DNA of 64,000 nt from Herbaspirillum robiniae (GTDB lineage: Bacteria > Pseudomonadota > Gammaproteobacteria > Burkholderiales > Burkholderiaceae_D), in assembly GCF_002213415.1 (NCBI RefSeq), contig NZ_NJGU01000003.1:168033-232032 (forward strand). The letters run 5' to 3'. This document shows positions 45,503 through 56,273 of the stretch, piece after piece (position 1 is the stretch's first letter; the number at the start of each line of letters is the position of its first letter). The position numbers and the translations under genes were made by a program. The notes beneath the pieces were generated by a model, which ran no database searches, was not told the DNA's origin, and saw only the letters and a list, made by a program, of their open reading frames with translations.

Positions 45503-46303
45503 ATGGACGCATTGCGCGCAGAAGACGCGGCTGCCCGCGCGCTGGGCCTGGGAGGCGCGGGCGACGCGGAATGGTTGGCGCGTTGCGAGCTGGCCGCGCT
45601 GTACCGGCTGCTGGCGCATTTCCGCATGACCGACCTGATCGACACCCATGTCTCGGCGCGCGTGCCGGGCCAGGGCGGGCAGTTCCTGATCAACCGCTAC
45701 GGCGTGCTGTTTCATGAGATGCGCGCGTCCGACCTGGTCAAGGTCGACGAGGACGGCCGCGCGTTGCAGACCGGTCCCGGGGCGACACCCGCGCAGCGCG
45801 TCAACAAGGCCGGCTTCACGATCCACTCGGCGGTGCACAAGGCGCGTCCCGACCTGCATTGCGTGATCCACACCCACACCACGGCCGGCATCGCGGTCGC
45901 GGCGCAACGGCAGGGGCTATTGCCGATCAGCCAGCACGCGCTGAAGTTCTACGGCAAGCTGGGCTATCACGACTACGAAGGGATCGCGCTCGACCTGGAG
46001 GAGCGCGAACGGCTGGTGGCGGCGCTGGGCGCGCACAAGGCGATGATCCTGCGCAACCACGGCCTGCTGGCCGCGGGCGCGACGGTGGCCGAGGCCTTCC
46101 ATGAGATCTATTTCCTGGAACGCGCCTGCCAGGCGCAGGTGGCGGCGCTGGCGGGCGGGCAGGAGCTGAACCTGCCGCCGGAGGCGGTGCGCCTGCGCAC
46201 GGCGGGGCAGTTCGGCAACGACAACGCCAGCGGCATCATCGACCTGGCGTGGCAGGCTGCGCTGCGGTTGATCGAGACCGAGGGCGCGACGTATCGCTGC
46301 TGA
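45503..46303 (+). CDS. Class II aldolase/adducin-family protein
   Basis: The 266-residue protein has the class II aldolase fold with the metal-binding HTHTT (zinc histidines) and a third histidine in LRNHGLL, but no clear catalytic glutamate context that tells its reaction. It ends the guanidino operon, with GGGGAAA before the ATG. It may cleave or decarboxylate a breakdown product; the substrate is unknown. Confidence 0.8.
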   Translation: MDALRAEDAAARALGLGGAGDAEWLARCELAALYRLLAHFRMTDLIDTHVSARVPGQGGQFLINRYGVLFHEMRASDLVKVDEDGRALQTGPGATPAQRVNKAGFTIHSAVHKARPDLHCVIHTHTTAGIAVAAQRQGLLPISQHALKFYGKLGYHDYEGIALDLEERERLVAALGAHKAMILRNHGLLAAGATVAEAFHEIYFLERACQAQVAALAGGQELNLPPEAVRLRTAGQFGNDNASGIIDLAWQAALRLIETEGATYRC

Positions 46304-46322
46304 ATGCCGGTCGCGCAAAAAC

Positions 46323-46355
46323 AAACGCCCGCATCGGCTGATGCGGGCGTTTTTT
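46323..46355. terminator. Bidirectional terminator between the guanidino operon and the acetyltransferase gene
   Basis: AAACGCCCGCATC (46323-46335) pairs with GATGCGGGCGTTT (46340-46352), followed by a T run on the plus strand; on the minus strand the tail is TTTGTTTTTG. It suits both converging transcripts. Confidence 0.9.
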
Positions 46356-46371
46356 CTTGCGCGGGGATCGG

Positions 46372-46857
46372 TCAGGCCAGCGGCTTGTGCATGAACATCG
46401 CCTTGCCGGTTTCGGGCTTGAGCTCGTAACCGTCGAAGCCGCAGGAGCGATACAGCGAACGCGCCACGGCATTGCCTTCCAGGACTTCCAGCGTGACCTT
46501 GCAGCAGCCCAGCGCGCGGGCCTCGTCCTCGACGCGGGCCAGCAGGCGGCGGGCGATGCCCTGGCCGCGGTACTGCGGCATGACGGCGAGGTCGTGGATG
46601 TTGAGCAGGGGCTTGCAGGCAAAGGTCGAGAAACCCTCGATGCAGGTCGCAAGGCCGGCCGGCGTCGCACCGTCGAAGGCCAGGAAGACGTGGGCGGTGG
46701 GGCGCTTCTTCAGTTCCGCGGCGAGGTTGGCCCGCACGAAATCAGTCAGTTGCTTGCCGCCGCCCATGGCGTCGGACGCGTAGGCGTTGAGCGTTTCGAA
46801 CAGGGCCTCGGCGTGCGCCGGATTGCCCAGATCTGCCTTCACGATGTCGATACCCAT
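46372..46857 (-). CDS. GNAT-family N-acetyltransferase
   Basis: The 161-residue cytosolic protein has the GNAT acetyl-CoA loop VMPQYRGQGIARRLL and the motif B-type end SLYRSCGFDGYEL. The acceptor is not known. It follows rhlE by 37 bases on the same strand, so the two may be co-transcribed. Confidence 0.85.
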   Translation of the reverse strand: MGIDIVKADLGNPAHAEALFETLNAYASDAMGGGKQLTDFVRANLAAELKKRPTAHVFLAFDGATPAGLATCIEGFSTFACKPLLNIHDLAVMPQYRGQGIARRLLARVEDEARALGCCKVTLEVLEGNAVARSLYRSCGFDGYELKPETGKAMFMHKPLA

Positions 46858-46894
46858 GTCTTCCCTTCTTCGTATTTGCTTAAGACGAAGCAGG

Positions 46895-48451
<1,557 letters not shown>

Positions 48452-48676
48452 GAGACTCTGAAAATGGGTTCGGCCTGTCGCCGCAATGGGCGCCAGTCGC
48501 AGGCAGACGGGGTTGAAACTTGGAGAGGACGGCGGACTTGACTGGTGGTGTGCCGCGCAGGCCGCAGTATAACAGCCGTCACCGCATCGGCAGGGAATTA
48601 TTTTCTCCAGCTCAACCGTCCGGCCGTCTGCGACCCTGGCGCCTGGTTCCGCACGAGCCCGCACGCGTCCGGCCAC

Positions 48677-48994
48677 TCAGGCGTCCAGCATCCTCAGCCC
48701 GATGGTGCCGGCCACGATCAGGCCGATGCACAGGATGCGCAGCGGCGACAGCGCGTCGTTGAAGAGCCAGATGCCCAGCACCGCCACGCCCACCGAGCCG
48801 GTGCCGGTCCAGATCGCGTAGGCGGTGCCGGCCGGCAGGCTGCGCATGGCCAGCGTCAGGAACAGTACGCTGCCGGCCGCGGCCGCCACGCCGACCATGC
48901 TGGGCACGAGGCGCGTCCAGCCCAGCGCGTACTTCAGCGAGATCGCCATGATGATTTCCACTACACTTGCCAGTGCCAGGTAGATCCAGGCCAT
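48677..48994 (-). CDS. Small multidrug resistance transporter, SugE/Gdx-like
   Basis: The 105-residue protein has four hydrophobic helices, the glutamate in helix 1 (SVVEIIMA) and the SLPAGTAYAIWTGTGSVG segment of the SugE subgroup. SugE-type SMR proteins export guanidinium or quaternary ammonium ions. The helix 1 tryptophan of typical Gdx (EVxWA) is absent here, so guanidinium specificity is uncertain. It is divergent from an HxlR-type regulator, which probably controls it. Confidence 0.82.
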   Translation of the reverse strand: MAWIYLALASVVEIIMAISLKYALGWTRLVPSMVGVAAAAGSVLFLTLAMRSLPAGTAYAIWTGTGSVGVAVLGIWLFNDALSPLRILCIGLIVAGTIGLRMLDA

Positions 48995-49086
48995 CGATTC
49001 CTCCGATGCATGATTGAACAGGCGGCCAGCTTAGGCGACGGCCGCCAGCCCCGCAATGACGCACCTTTTGGTAACCATGAGCGACC

Positions 49087-49551
49087 ATGAATTCCAACGA
49101 GCCGATCGCCGTCCCCGACGCCACCCCTGAAGCCGCCACCGGCGCGCCGGCCAGCGTCTTCGCCGAGGCCTGCCCCTCGCGTCGCGCGCTGGAGCTGGTG
49201 GCGGGCAAGTGGCAGCTGCTGATCTTTCCGGCCCTGGCCGCGGGACCCGCGCGCAACGGCGAGCTGTTGCGCAGGATAGAAGGCATTTCGCAAAAGGTGC
49301 TGACGCACACGCTCAAGGAGCTGGAGCGCAACGGCTTGGTGCTGCGTTGCGAGCTGAAGGGGACGGGCCGGTCTCCCCTGCATGTGGAGTACGAACTGAC
49401 GCCGCTGGGCCAGTCCCTGTCGGAAACCCTCATCGCCCTCGACAACTGGGCCGAACGCCATCACGGCGACCTGCAGGCGGCGCGCGAGCGCTTCGACGCG
49501 CAGTCGCCGGCGCAGGAGACTGCCGGGCGCCTCGTGCACCGGCTGCGCTGA
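49087..49551 (+). CDS. HxlR-family transcriptional regulator
   Basis: The 154-residue protein has an HxlR winged helix (CPSRRALELVAGKWQLLIF then LKELERNGLVLR) preceded by a flexible N-terminus of about 25 residues. Cysteine C29 at the start of the domain is the usual redox- or electrophile-sensing position. It is divergent from the SMR exporter gene, 92 bases apart, and so probably represses it. It ends against a convergent hydrolase gene. Confidence 0.85.
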   Translation: MNSNEPIAVPDATPEAATGAPASVFAEACPSRRALELVAGKWQLLIFPALAAGPARNGELLRRIEGISQKVLTHTLKELERNGLVLRCELKGTGRSPLHVEYELTPLGQSLSETLIALDNWAERHHGDLQAARERFDAQSPAQETAGRLVHRLR

Positions 49552-49552
49552 A

Positions 49553-50305
49553 TCAGCGCCGGCGCGCCAGGAAATCCATCACCGGCGGCAGGACCAGCTC
49601 GCTTTGCATCAGGCCGCCGAAGTGCGTCACGCCCGGCAGGCTGACGAACTCTCCCTGCGCCAGCAAGGCCGCGGTGCGCTGCACGGCGCCATGGCGGGCG
49701 TCGGCGTCGCCGCAGAACAGCAGGCAGGGCAGCGCCATGCGCGCCAGCAGGTCTTCCTGCGAAGGGCGCGGCTGCTGGGCGGCGGCGGCCAGCGCCACCA
49801 GGTCGTTGCCGCGGATGAGCATCTTCACCTGCGGCGAGATGGCTTCATTGAGCAGGGTTTCGAAGGTGGAGATGAACTGCTCCGGATCGCGTCCGTCGAT
49901 GCCGGCGAAGCCGCCCCAGCTGCGGTCTTCATAGGGATGGGCGGCGCCCAGGATGAGGCTGGCCAGGCGCTCGGGTGCGTGCCGCACCAGGCCGTAGCCG
50001 ACCCAGCCGCCCAGCGAATAACCGAAGAAATGGGCGCGCGCGATGCCCAGCGCATCGAGCACCGCCAGCGCGTCGCGGCAGCGCTGCGGCTGGCTGTAGG
50101 CGGCGGTGTCGTGGGGTTTGTCGCTTAGTCCGTGGCCCAGCGCGTCGAACATGATGACCTGGTAACGCTCGCGCAGGGCAGAGGCGAAGCCGAAGAAGCG
50201 CCACGCCTCCAGGCTGCTGGTGAAGCCGTGGTGCAGCAGCAGCGGCGGACCTTCGCCTTCGACCTGATAGTGAATCCTGCGTCCGTCGCTCAGCGCAAAT
50301 GGCAT
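49553..50305 (-). CDS. Alpha/beta hydrolase
   Basis: The 250-residue cytosolic protein has the oxyanion segment LLLHHGFTSS, the nucleophile elbow GYSLGG (serine near residue 96), and the terminal histidine in VTHFGG. It resembles esterases of the 3-oxoadipate enol-lactonase-like group, but the substrate is unknown. It is followed on the same strand by no other gene; the VOC protein gene lies 17 bases upstream of its start, so they probably form an operon. Confidence 0.83.
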   Translation of the reverse strand: MPFALSDGRRIHYQVEGEGPPLLLHHGFTSSLEAWRFFGFASALRERYQVIMFDALGHGLSDKPHDTAAYSQPQRCRDALAVLDALGIARAHFFGYSLGGWVGYGLVRHAPERLASLILGAAHPYEDRSWGGFAGIDGRDPEQFISTFETLLNEAISPQVKMLIRGNDLVALAAAAQQPRPSQEDLLARMALPCLLFCGDADARHGAVQRTAALLAQGEFVSLPGVTHFGGLMQSELVLPPVMDFLARRR

Positions 50306-50322
50306 CGTCGTCCTTCTGCCGG

Positions 50323-50877
50323 TCAGGCGCTTTCGGCGCTCTTCTTGCAGCGCCGCGCCAGCAGTTCGCGCGAGCGCGCGCAGATTTCTTCGGTGCTCAG
50401 GTCTTCCACGTGGGTGGCGATCGACCAGACGTGGCCGTAGGGATCGCGCAGCATGCCGGAGCGGTCGCCGTAGAACTGGTTCTGCACGGCGCGCAGCTGC
50501 ACCGCGCCGGCCTCGACGGCCTGGGCGAACACGGCGTCGACGTCGGCCACATAGACCAGCAGGCTCACGCCCGCGCCGCCCAGCGTCTGCGGACTGACAA
50601 AGCCCATTTCCGGATATTCGTCGGCCAGCATCACGCGCGCATTGCCGATCTGGATTTCGGCATGCCAGATCTTTCCGTGCGGACCGTCCAGGCGCATGAT
50701 TTCCTCGGCGCCGAAGGCGCGACGGTAGAAGTCCATGGCCGCAGCGGTGCCGTTGACGATCAGATAAGGGGTGACGCTATGGTAGCCGGGCGGCAGGACG
50801 CAGGAAGCGTCGGGGGAGGGCGGGGAGGTCTGGCTGGCGCCGGCGGGCGCAACAGGCTGGATAGGCTGGATGGGCAT
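50323..50877 (-). CDS. VOC-family (glyoxalase/PhnB-like) protein
   Basis: The 184-residue protein has one VOC unit (PYLIVNGTAAAMDFYRRAFGAEE to RMRDPYGHVWSIATHVED-like) of the PhnB/YdfO type, with a Pro-rich N-terminus of about 27 residues and a C-terminal extension. It may bind metal and act on a small substrate. It lies upstream of the hydrolase gene on the same strand. Confidence 0.82.
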   Translation of the reverse strand: MPIQPIQPVAPAGASQTSPPSPDASCVLPPGYHSVTPYLIVNGTAAAMDFYRRAFGAEEIMRLDGPHGKIWHAEIQIGNARVMLADEYPEMGFVSPQTLGGAGVSLLVYVADVDAVFAQAVEAGAVQLRAVQNQFYGDRSGMLRDPYGHVWSIATHVEDLSTEEICARSRELLARRCKKSAESA

Positions 50878-50958
50878 GTCGTCTCCTCGGTCATCGCCGG
50901 TGGCCCATCTTGTCGCAGGGGCCTGCCGGCGAATGATCAGGAGAGCAGTGTATGCAAA

Positions 50959-51756
50959 TTAGGCGAATTCGGACAGCAGATTCACTTGCTGAGCGAAAAT
51001 CTTCGGGCTGCCGGCGATGACGTCGCCCTTGTAGAGGTAGTCCGATTCACCTTCGAAGGTGCCGACGATGCCGCCGGCTTCGGTCACCAGCAGCGAGCCT
51101 GCGGCGATGTCCCAGGGCTTCAGGCCCTTCTCGAAGAAGCCGTCCAGGCGGCCGGCGGCGACGTAAGCCAGGTCCAGCGCGGCGGCGCCCGGGCGGCGCA
51201 GGCCGGCGCTGTGCTCGGTCATGACCTTGAACATCTTGACGTATTCGTTCAGGCCGTCCAGGTCACGGAAGGGGAAACCGGTGCCGATCAGGGCGTCGGC
51301 GATCTTGTCGCGCTTGCCCACGCGGATGCGCTTTTCGTTCAGGTAGGCGCCGGCGCCCTTGGAGGCGGTGAACAGGTCGTTGCGGGTGGGGTCGTAGACT
51401 ACGGCCTGCGTGATGATGCCGCGCTGCTGCAGCGCGATCGAGACGCAGTATTGCGGGAAGCCGTGGATGAAGTTGGTGGTGCCGTCCAGCGGATCGATGA
51501 TCCAGACGTTTTCATTCTCGTCGTGAAGGTTGTCGGACGCGCCGGACTCTTCGGCCAGGATGGCGTGGTCAGGGTAGGCGTTCTTCAGCACTTCGATGAT
51601 CGCGTCTTCTGCAGCCTTGTCGACTTCGGTGACGAAGTCGTTGTGCGATTTCTTGGAGACTTTCAACAGGGAAACGTCGAAGGACGCCCGGTTGATGATG
51701 GTTGCGGCGCGGCGAGCTGCCTTGATCGCCGTATTGAGCATGGGTGGGATGATCAT
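50959..51756 (-). CDS. suhB: Inositol monophosphatase / Nus factor SuhB
   Basis: The 265-residue protein is a magnesium-dependent inositol-1-monophosphatase. Metal ligands are in EES (residues about 70) and DPLDGTTNF (about 89), and the second motif is [15 protein letters not shown]. The bacterial protein also joins the ribosomal antitermination complex. The start could be ATG 51756 or the later ATG 51741 ([11 protein letters not shown]), which matches E. coli SuhB better. It is divergent from trmJ. Confidence 0.92.
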   Translation of the reverse strand: MIIPPMLNTAIKAARRAATIINRASFDVSLLKVSKKSHNDFVTEVDKAAEDAIIEVLKNAYPDHAILAEESGASDNLHDENENVWIIDPLDGTTNFIHGFPQYCVSIALQQRGIITQAVVYDPTRNDLFTASKGAGAYLNEKRIRVGKRDKIADALIGTGFPFRDLDGLNEYVKMFKVMTEHSAGLRRPGAAALDLAYVAAGRLDGFFEKGLKPWDIAAGSLLVTEAGGIVGTFEGESDYLYKGDVIAGSPKIFAQQVNLLSEFA

Positions 51757-52033
51757 TCCGATGGTTCCGTTAAAATTGCGTCACCGTCCCCGGTGACTGC
51801 GTTGCTGACCGTCGACCCCGTCTCCCTTTCGCGAATGCGTTGCCGTGAAACCACGGCGCCGGCATGCGTGCGAAAGAAAGCACAGCAGTTGCAAACGACT
51901 TTGCGACCTTGCGACAATGAAATTAATGAGCGATGCGCCATCCGCAGGCTGTATGCTTGCGGGCTTGCCGGAAAATGGCTTGGTTGGCGCTTTGCCAACT
52001 TCGGCTTTCCGGGCGCGAATCCCGCTATTTTAA

Positions 52034-52861
52034 ATGAACAAGCAAGAATCCGAACACTCTCTTTTCACTCGCCTGCGCTTTGTGTTGGTCAATACCAGCA
52101 GTCCGGGCAACATCGGCTCGGCCGCGCGGGCCATCAAGACCATGGGCTTTTCCGAGCTGGTGCTGGTCAATCCGCGCTTTCCGGACGCGGTCCGGGAGGA
52201 CGAGGCCGTGGCTTTCGCCAGCGGCGCACTGGACGTGTTGCAGAATGCGCGCGTGGTGGGCAGCGTGGAAGAAGCGTTGCAAGGTTGCAACTTCGCCGCC
52301 GCCGTCAGCGCCCGCCTGCGCGAATTTTCGCCGCCGGTGGTCACCCCGCGCGAGCTGGCCGGCCAGCTGTCGCAGGACACCGGCCTGAACGCGGCGCTGC
52401 TGTTCGGCAACGAACGTTTCGGCCTGCCCAACGAGGTGGTGCAGAAATGCCAGGCGCTCATCAACATCCCGGCCAATCCCGATTACTCCTCGCTGAACCT
52501 GTCGCAGGCGGTGCAGGTGCTGGCCTATGAGTGCCGCATGACCGAGCTGGAACTGCGCGGCGGTCCGATGCGCACCAGCGGCGACGCGCGCGCGCCGGGC
52601 GAGGTCGGTTTCCAGGGCAGCAGCGCCGGCGTCGCCGAGATCGAAGGCATGTTCGCGCACCTGGAAGAAGCGCTGGTGGCGATCGATTTCCTCAACCCCG
52701 ACAACCCGAAGAAGCTGATGCCGCGCTTGAAGCGCATGTTCGCGCGCGCCCAGCTGGAAACCGAGGAAGTCAACATCCTGCGCGGCATCGCCCGCCAGAT
52801 CCTGGAGCCCAAGCAAGCGAAGGCCCGCAAGAACGAAGAAGGAGGGCCTGAACATGGCTAA
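52034..52861 (+). CDS. trmJ: tRNA (cytidine/uridine-2'-O-)-methyltransferase TrmJ
   Basis: The 275-residue SPOUT-type enzyme methylates the ribose at tRNA position 32. It has the signature TSSPGNIGSAARAIKTMGF, the AdoMet knot (ALLFGNERFGLPNE; LNLSQAVQVLAYE) and a C-terminal helical extension. It is divergent from suhB, as in many proteobacteria, and overlaps the downstream pseudouridine synthase gene by eight bases. Confidence 0.92.
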   Translation: MNKQESEHSLFTRLRFVLVNTSSPGNIGSAARAIKTMGFSELVLVNPRFPDAVREDEAVAFASGALDVLQNARVVGSVEEALQGCNFAAAVSARLREFSPPVVTPRELAGQLSQDTGLNAALLFGNERFGLPNEVVQKCQALINIPANPDYSSLNLSQAVQVLAYECRMTELELRGGPMRTSGDARAPGEVGFQGSSAGVAEIEGMFAHLEEALVAIDFLNPDNPKKLMPRLKRMFARAQLETEEVNILRGIARQILEPKQAKARKNEEGGPEHG

Positions 52862-53570
52862 GCTGACCCTGGACCGCATCCTGCAATCGCAGGGCTTCGG
52901 TTCCCGCAAGTACTGCCGCGAGCTGATCGACGACGGCGAAGTCGCCGTCAACGGCGAGGTGGTGGACGACTACCGCGCCACGCCCGACACCAAGGGCCTG
53001 GTGCTGACCATCTTCGAGGAGGAGTGGGCGTACCGCGAACACGTCTACATCGCCATCAACAAGCCGCCAAACATCGAATGCTCGCGCAAGCCCAGCCACC
53101 ATCCCGGCGTGCTGACGATATTGCCGGAGCAGTTCACCTGGCGCGACGTGCAGCCGGTGGGCCGGCTTGACCACGACACCACCGGGTTGTTGCTGATGTC
53201 CGACGACGGCGCCTTCATCCATGCGCAGTCCTCGCCCAAGCGCCACGTGCCCAAGGTCTACGCGGCCACCACCGCCGAACCGGTGACCGACGCCCTGGTC
53301 GCCCAGCTGCTCGGCGGCGTGCAACTGCACGACGAGCCCGCGCCGCTGGCCGCCACGCGCTGCCGCAAGCTGGGCGAGAACCTGCTGGAGATCGTGCTGG
53401 AGCAGGGCAAGTACCACCAGGTCAAACGCATGCTGGCCGCCGCCGGCAACCATTGCAGCGCGCTGTGCCGCACCGCCATCGGTGGGCTGAAGCTGGAGGC
53501 GCTGGAGCTGGAAGAGGGCGAGTGGATCTTCCTGGATGAGGCGCAGATGGCCTTGCTGGTGCCGGACTGA
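52854..53570 (+). CDS. rsuA: 16S rRNA pseudouridine synthase, RsuA type
   Basis: The 238-residue protein has an N-terminal S4 RNA-binding domain (LTLDRILQSQGFGSRKYCRELI) and an RsuA-type catalytic domain with the aspartate in VGRLDHDTTGLLL. It isomerises uridine 516 of 16S rRNA in relatives. It overlaps trmJ by eight bases, so it is translationally coupled, and ends at a strong terminator. Confidence 0.9.
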   Translation: MAKLTLDRILQSQGFGSRKYCRELIDDGEVAVNGEVVDDYRATPDTKGLVLTIFEEEWAYREHVYIAINKPPNIECSRKPSHHPGVLTILPEQFTWRDVQPVGRLDHDTTGLLLMSDDGAFIHAQSSPKRHVPKVYAATTAEPVTDALVAQLLGGVQLHDEPAPLAATRCRKLGENLLEIVLEQGKYHQVKRMLAAAGNHCSALCRTAIGGLKLEALELEEGEWIFLDEAQMALLVPD

Positions 53571-53610
53571 TCCGGGTTCAGCGTCGTTCGTCGACGGTTC
53601 GCCGGCCATA

Positions 53611-53646
53611 AAAAACGCCATCGTGTTCACGATGGCGTTTTTGTTT
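53611..53646. terminator. Bidirectional terminator between rsuA and hslO
   Basis: AAAAACGCCATCGTG (53611-53625) pairs with CACGATGGCGTTTTT (53628-53642), with T or A runs at both ends. It serves the converging rsuA and hslO transcripts. Confidence 0.92.
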
Positions 53647-53661
53647 TCCGGGAGCGGCGAA

Positions 53662-54615
53662 TCAGTGACGCGCCTGGCCCGCCTCGGTGCTGCCGGCGAC
53701 ATCGCTGGCGAACAGCAGGGCGCAGTCCACGGCGTCGAACTCATAGTGCTGGCCGCAGAAATCGCAGTCGATGCCCAGCTTGTCCATCTGCGTGAGCGCG
53801 TCTTCCACCTCTTCGCGGCCCAGCATCTTGAGCATGTTGCCGACCTTCTCGCGCGAGCAGGAACAATGGAAGCCGGGATGCGCGGGGTCGAACACGCGGA
53901 TGGTCTCTTCCCAGAACAGGCGATGCATCAGCGTGGCGATGTCGGTGGAGAGCAGCTCTTCGCGGCGCAGCGTATTGCCCAGCATGACGAAGTGCTCCCA
54001 GGCGTCGTGCTCGCTGCCTTCGGCCTTGGCGGTCGGGGCGTTGACGCCGCCTTCGCTGGGCAGTTTTTGCAGCAGCAGGCCGCGCGAGACCTGGCTGTCG
54101 GCGGCCAGCCACAGCTTGGTGTCGAGCTGCTCGGAGCGCAGCATGTAGTTTTCGATCACGGTGGCCACGCTCTCGCCGTCCAGCGGCACGATGCCCTGGT
54201 AGGGCTGCTGGCCGGGCAGCTTGTCCTTGGGATCGAGCGTGATCACGAAGCGGCCGTTGCCGCCGGCGTTGATCAGGTCGCCCAGCGAGGCGTCATCGGC
54301 GATCTGCGCGCCGTCGGCCAGCTTGGCGGTGGCGCGCAGGTGCAGCTCGGAGTCGCACTCCACCACCAGCAGCTTGACCGGGCCGTCGCCATGGATCTGC
54401 ATGACGATCATGCCGTTGAACTTCAGGTTGGCCGAGAGCAGGGCGGCCGCCGCCAGCATCTCGCCCAGCAGGGTCTTCACCGCCGGCGGATACTCGCGGC
54501 GGGCCTGCACCTGGCGCCAGGTGTCGGAGATCTCGACCAGTTCGCCGCGGATGGGGGCGTTGTCGACCAGGAATTTTTGCAGCGTGTCTTTCATCGTTTC
54601 CTTCTGGGTTGCCAT
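53662..54615 (-). CDS. hslO: Hsp33 redox-activated chaperone
   Basis: The 317-residue protein is a holdase chaperone switched on by oxidative unfolding. Four cysteines bind zinc at the C-terminus: CSC in FHCSCSREK and CDFC in DCDFCGQ. These oxidise and release zinc on stress. It is directly downstream of the carbonic anhydrase gene on the same strand with no gap, so the two form an operon. An internal start at M8 is also possible. Confidence 0.93.
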   Translation of the reverse strand: MATQKETMKDTLQKFLVDNAPIRGELVEISDTWRQVQARREYPPAVKTLLGEMLAAAALLSANLKFNGMIVMQIHGDGPVKLLVVECDSELHLRATAKLADGAQIADDASLGDLINAGGNGRFVITLDPKDKLPGQQPYQGIVPLDGESVATVIENYMLRSEQLDTKLWLAADSQVSRGLLLQKLPSEGGVNAPTAKAEGSEHDAWEHFVMLGNTLRREELLSTDIATLMHRLFWEETIRVFDPAHPGFHCSCSREKVGNMLKMLGREEVEDALTQMDKLGIDCDFCGQHYEFDAVDCALLFASDVAGSTEAGQARH

Positions 54616-55140
54616 TCAAGCAATGCGCTTGAGCTTGGCCTTGAACTGTTGCGCGCGCAGCACGTAGCTGTCGGTGCCGGCATGCATGCGCGCGATATCT
54701 TCTTCGGACAGTTGGCGCACGGCCTTGGCCGGGGCGCCGATGATCAGCGAGTTGTCCGGAAACTCCTTGCCTTCGGTCACCAGCGCGCCGGCGCCGACCA
54801 GGCAGTTCTTGCCGATCTTTGCGCCGTTCAACACCACGGCCTGGATGCCGATCAGCGCGCCGTCGCCGACGGTGCAGCCGTGCAGCATGGCCTGGTGGCC
54901 GACTGTCACATTCTTGCCGATGACCATCGGATAACCGATATCGGTGTGCAGCACCGCGCCTTCCTGCACGTTGCTGTTTTCACCGATGGTGATCAGTTCA
55001 TTGTCGCCGCGGATGGCGACGTTGAACCAGACGCTGGAGTGCGGTTCCATCTTGACCTTGCCGACCACGGTCGACGATTCGGCCACGAAAGCGGTTTCGT
55101 GGATTTCGGGGATGTCCTGCTCCAACTGATAGATGGCCAT
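54616..55140 (-). CDS. Gamma-class carbonic anhydrase-like protein
   Basis: The 174-residue protein is a left-handed beta-helix of hexapeptide repeats. Candidate zinc histidines occur in EGAVLHTD, TVGHQAMLHGC (three His). Some relatives are active anhydrases and others have unknown roles (YrdA/PaaY type). It starts at 55140 and is immediately followed by hslO. Confidence 0.88.
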   Translation of the reverse strand: MAIYQLEQDIPEIHETAFVAESSTVVGKVKMEPHSSVWFNVAIRGDNELITIGENSNVQEGAVLHTDIGYPMVIGKNVTVGHQAMLHGCTVGDGALIGIQAVVLNGAKIGKNCLVGAGALVTEGKEFPDNSLIIGAPAKAVRQLSEEDIARMHAGTDSYVLRAQQFKAKLKRIA

Positions 55141-55260
55141 AATAAAATTGTCTCCTTTGTGCAGCCTGTTGCGAACCCGCCTCTGTCGCTTGCCACCTCA
55201 TATGGTGGCAATGCCGGCGTCATCAACCGCATATTTTACCGTCCCTTGAAAGAAGCATCC

Positions 55261-56106
55261 TTGGATCACGCCTCATCCCCAGTTGAAGACTTTTCATTCA
55301 CCGGCCTGCGCGCCGGCGCCTTGTATTGCCTGAAGGAAATTACGCCGGCCGTGAAATGCGCCGCCGTGCAGGCCTTGCATGCGGCCTGGCACGGCGGCGC
55401 CCTGGCGCTGGAAGAGGCGGATCTGGCGGCGGCCGAATCGGGCAAGGGCATTCCCGGCCGGCCTGAAAAACCCGAGCTGGTGCCGCCGCTGCAGGTGAAG
55501 CTGCGTTCCATGGCCACGCCCGAAGGCCGCGCGGCGCTGATCCACGCATTGGCCCACATCGAGTTCAACGCCATCAACCTTGCCTTGGATGCGGTCTGGC
55601 GCTTCCCCGGCATGCCGCGCGATTTTTACGCCGACTGGCTGCAGGTGGCGGCCGAAGAGGCCTATCACTATTCATTGCTGGCCGGCCACTTGCAGGCGCT
55701 GGGCTACGCCTATGGCGACTTCAGCGCCCACAACAGTCTGTGGGAAATGGCCGAGAAGACCGGCGCCGACGTGCTGGCCCGCATCGCCCTGGTGCCGCGC
55801 ACGCTGGAAGCGCGCGGGCTGGACGCGGCGCCCCCGGTGCGCGCCAAGCTGGCGCAGGCGGGCGACGTGGCGGCTGCCGACATCCTGGACATCATCATGC
55901 GCGACGAGATCGGCCATGTGCTGATCGGCAACCGCTGGTTCAACTGGCTGTGCGAGCAGCGCGGGCTCGATCCTATCGCGACCTTCGCCGCCATGTGCGT
56001 GAAGTACAAGGCGCCGCCATTGCGCGGTCCGTTCAACCTGGAGGCGCGCAAGGCGGCCGGGTTTTCGGAGGAGGAGCTGCTGATGTTCAAGGATGTGACG
56101 GGCTGA
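55261..56106 (+). CDS. DUF455 ferritin-like protein
   Basis: The 281-residue protein is a helical-bundle di-iron-type protein; paired acidic and histidine residues occur in HIEFNAINLALD, AAEEAYHYSLL and IMRDEIGHVLIG. Its reaction is unknown. No ATG or GTG lies in frame near the start of homology. TTG 55261 with AAAGAAG upstream is the best start; TTG 55246 is the alternative. It is divergent from the carbonic anhydrase gene. Confidence 0.8.
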   Translation: MDHASSPVEDFSFTGLRAGALYCLKEITPAVKCAAVQALHAAWHGGALALEEADLAAAESGKGIPGRPEKPELVPPLQVKLRSMATPEGRAALIHALAHIEFNAINLALDAVWRFPGMPRDFYADWLQVAAEEAYHYSLLAGHLQALGYAYGDFSAHNSLWEMAEKTGADVLARIALVPRTLEARGLDAAPPVRAKLAQAGDVAAADILDIIMRDEIGHVLIGNRWFNWLCEQRGLDPIATFAAMCVKYKAPPLRGPFNLEARKAAGFSEEELLMFKDVTG

Positions 56107-56273
56107 TCGGGCCGCCGCTCTCCGGCTTTATTCAAAGGGTTTCAGGTGTGAAATGGAAAGCTGCTGTTTTTACACCGGTGTTTCATTTTTGGGGCCAAGC
56201 AGCTTGCAAGGCTGTGCTATCGTCGCCGGGTTTGCGGTCCACAAGGGCCGTTTTTCCAGGAAAGGATGACAAG

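Noticed and set aside
53536..55260. Plus-strand upstream extension of the DUF455 frame across hslO and the carbonic anhydrase gene
   Set aside because: This part is antisense to two conserved genes; homology to DUF455 begins only after about 55260.
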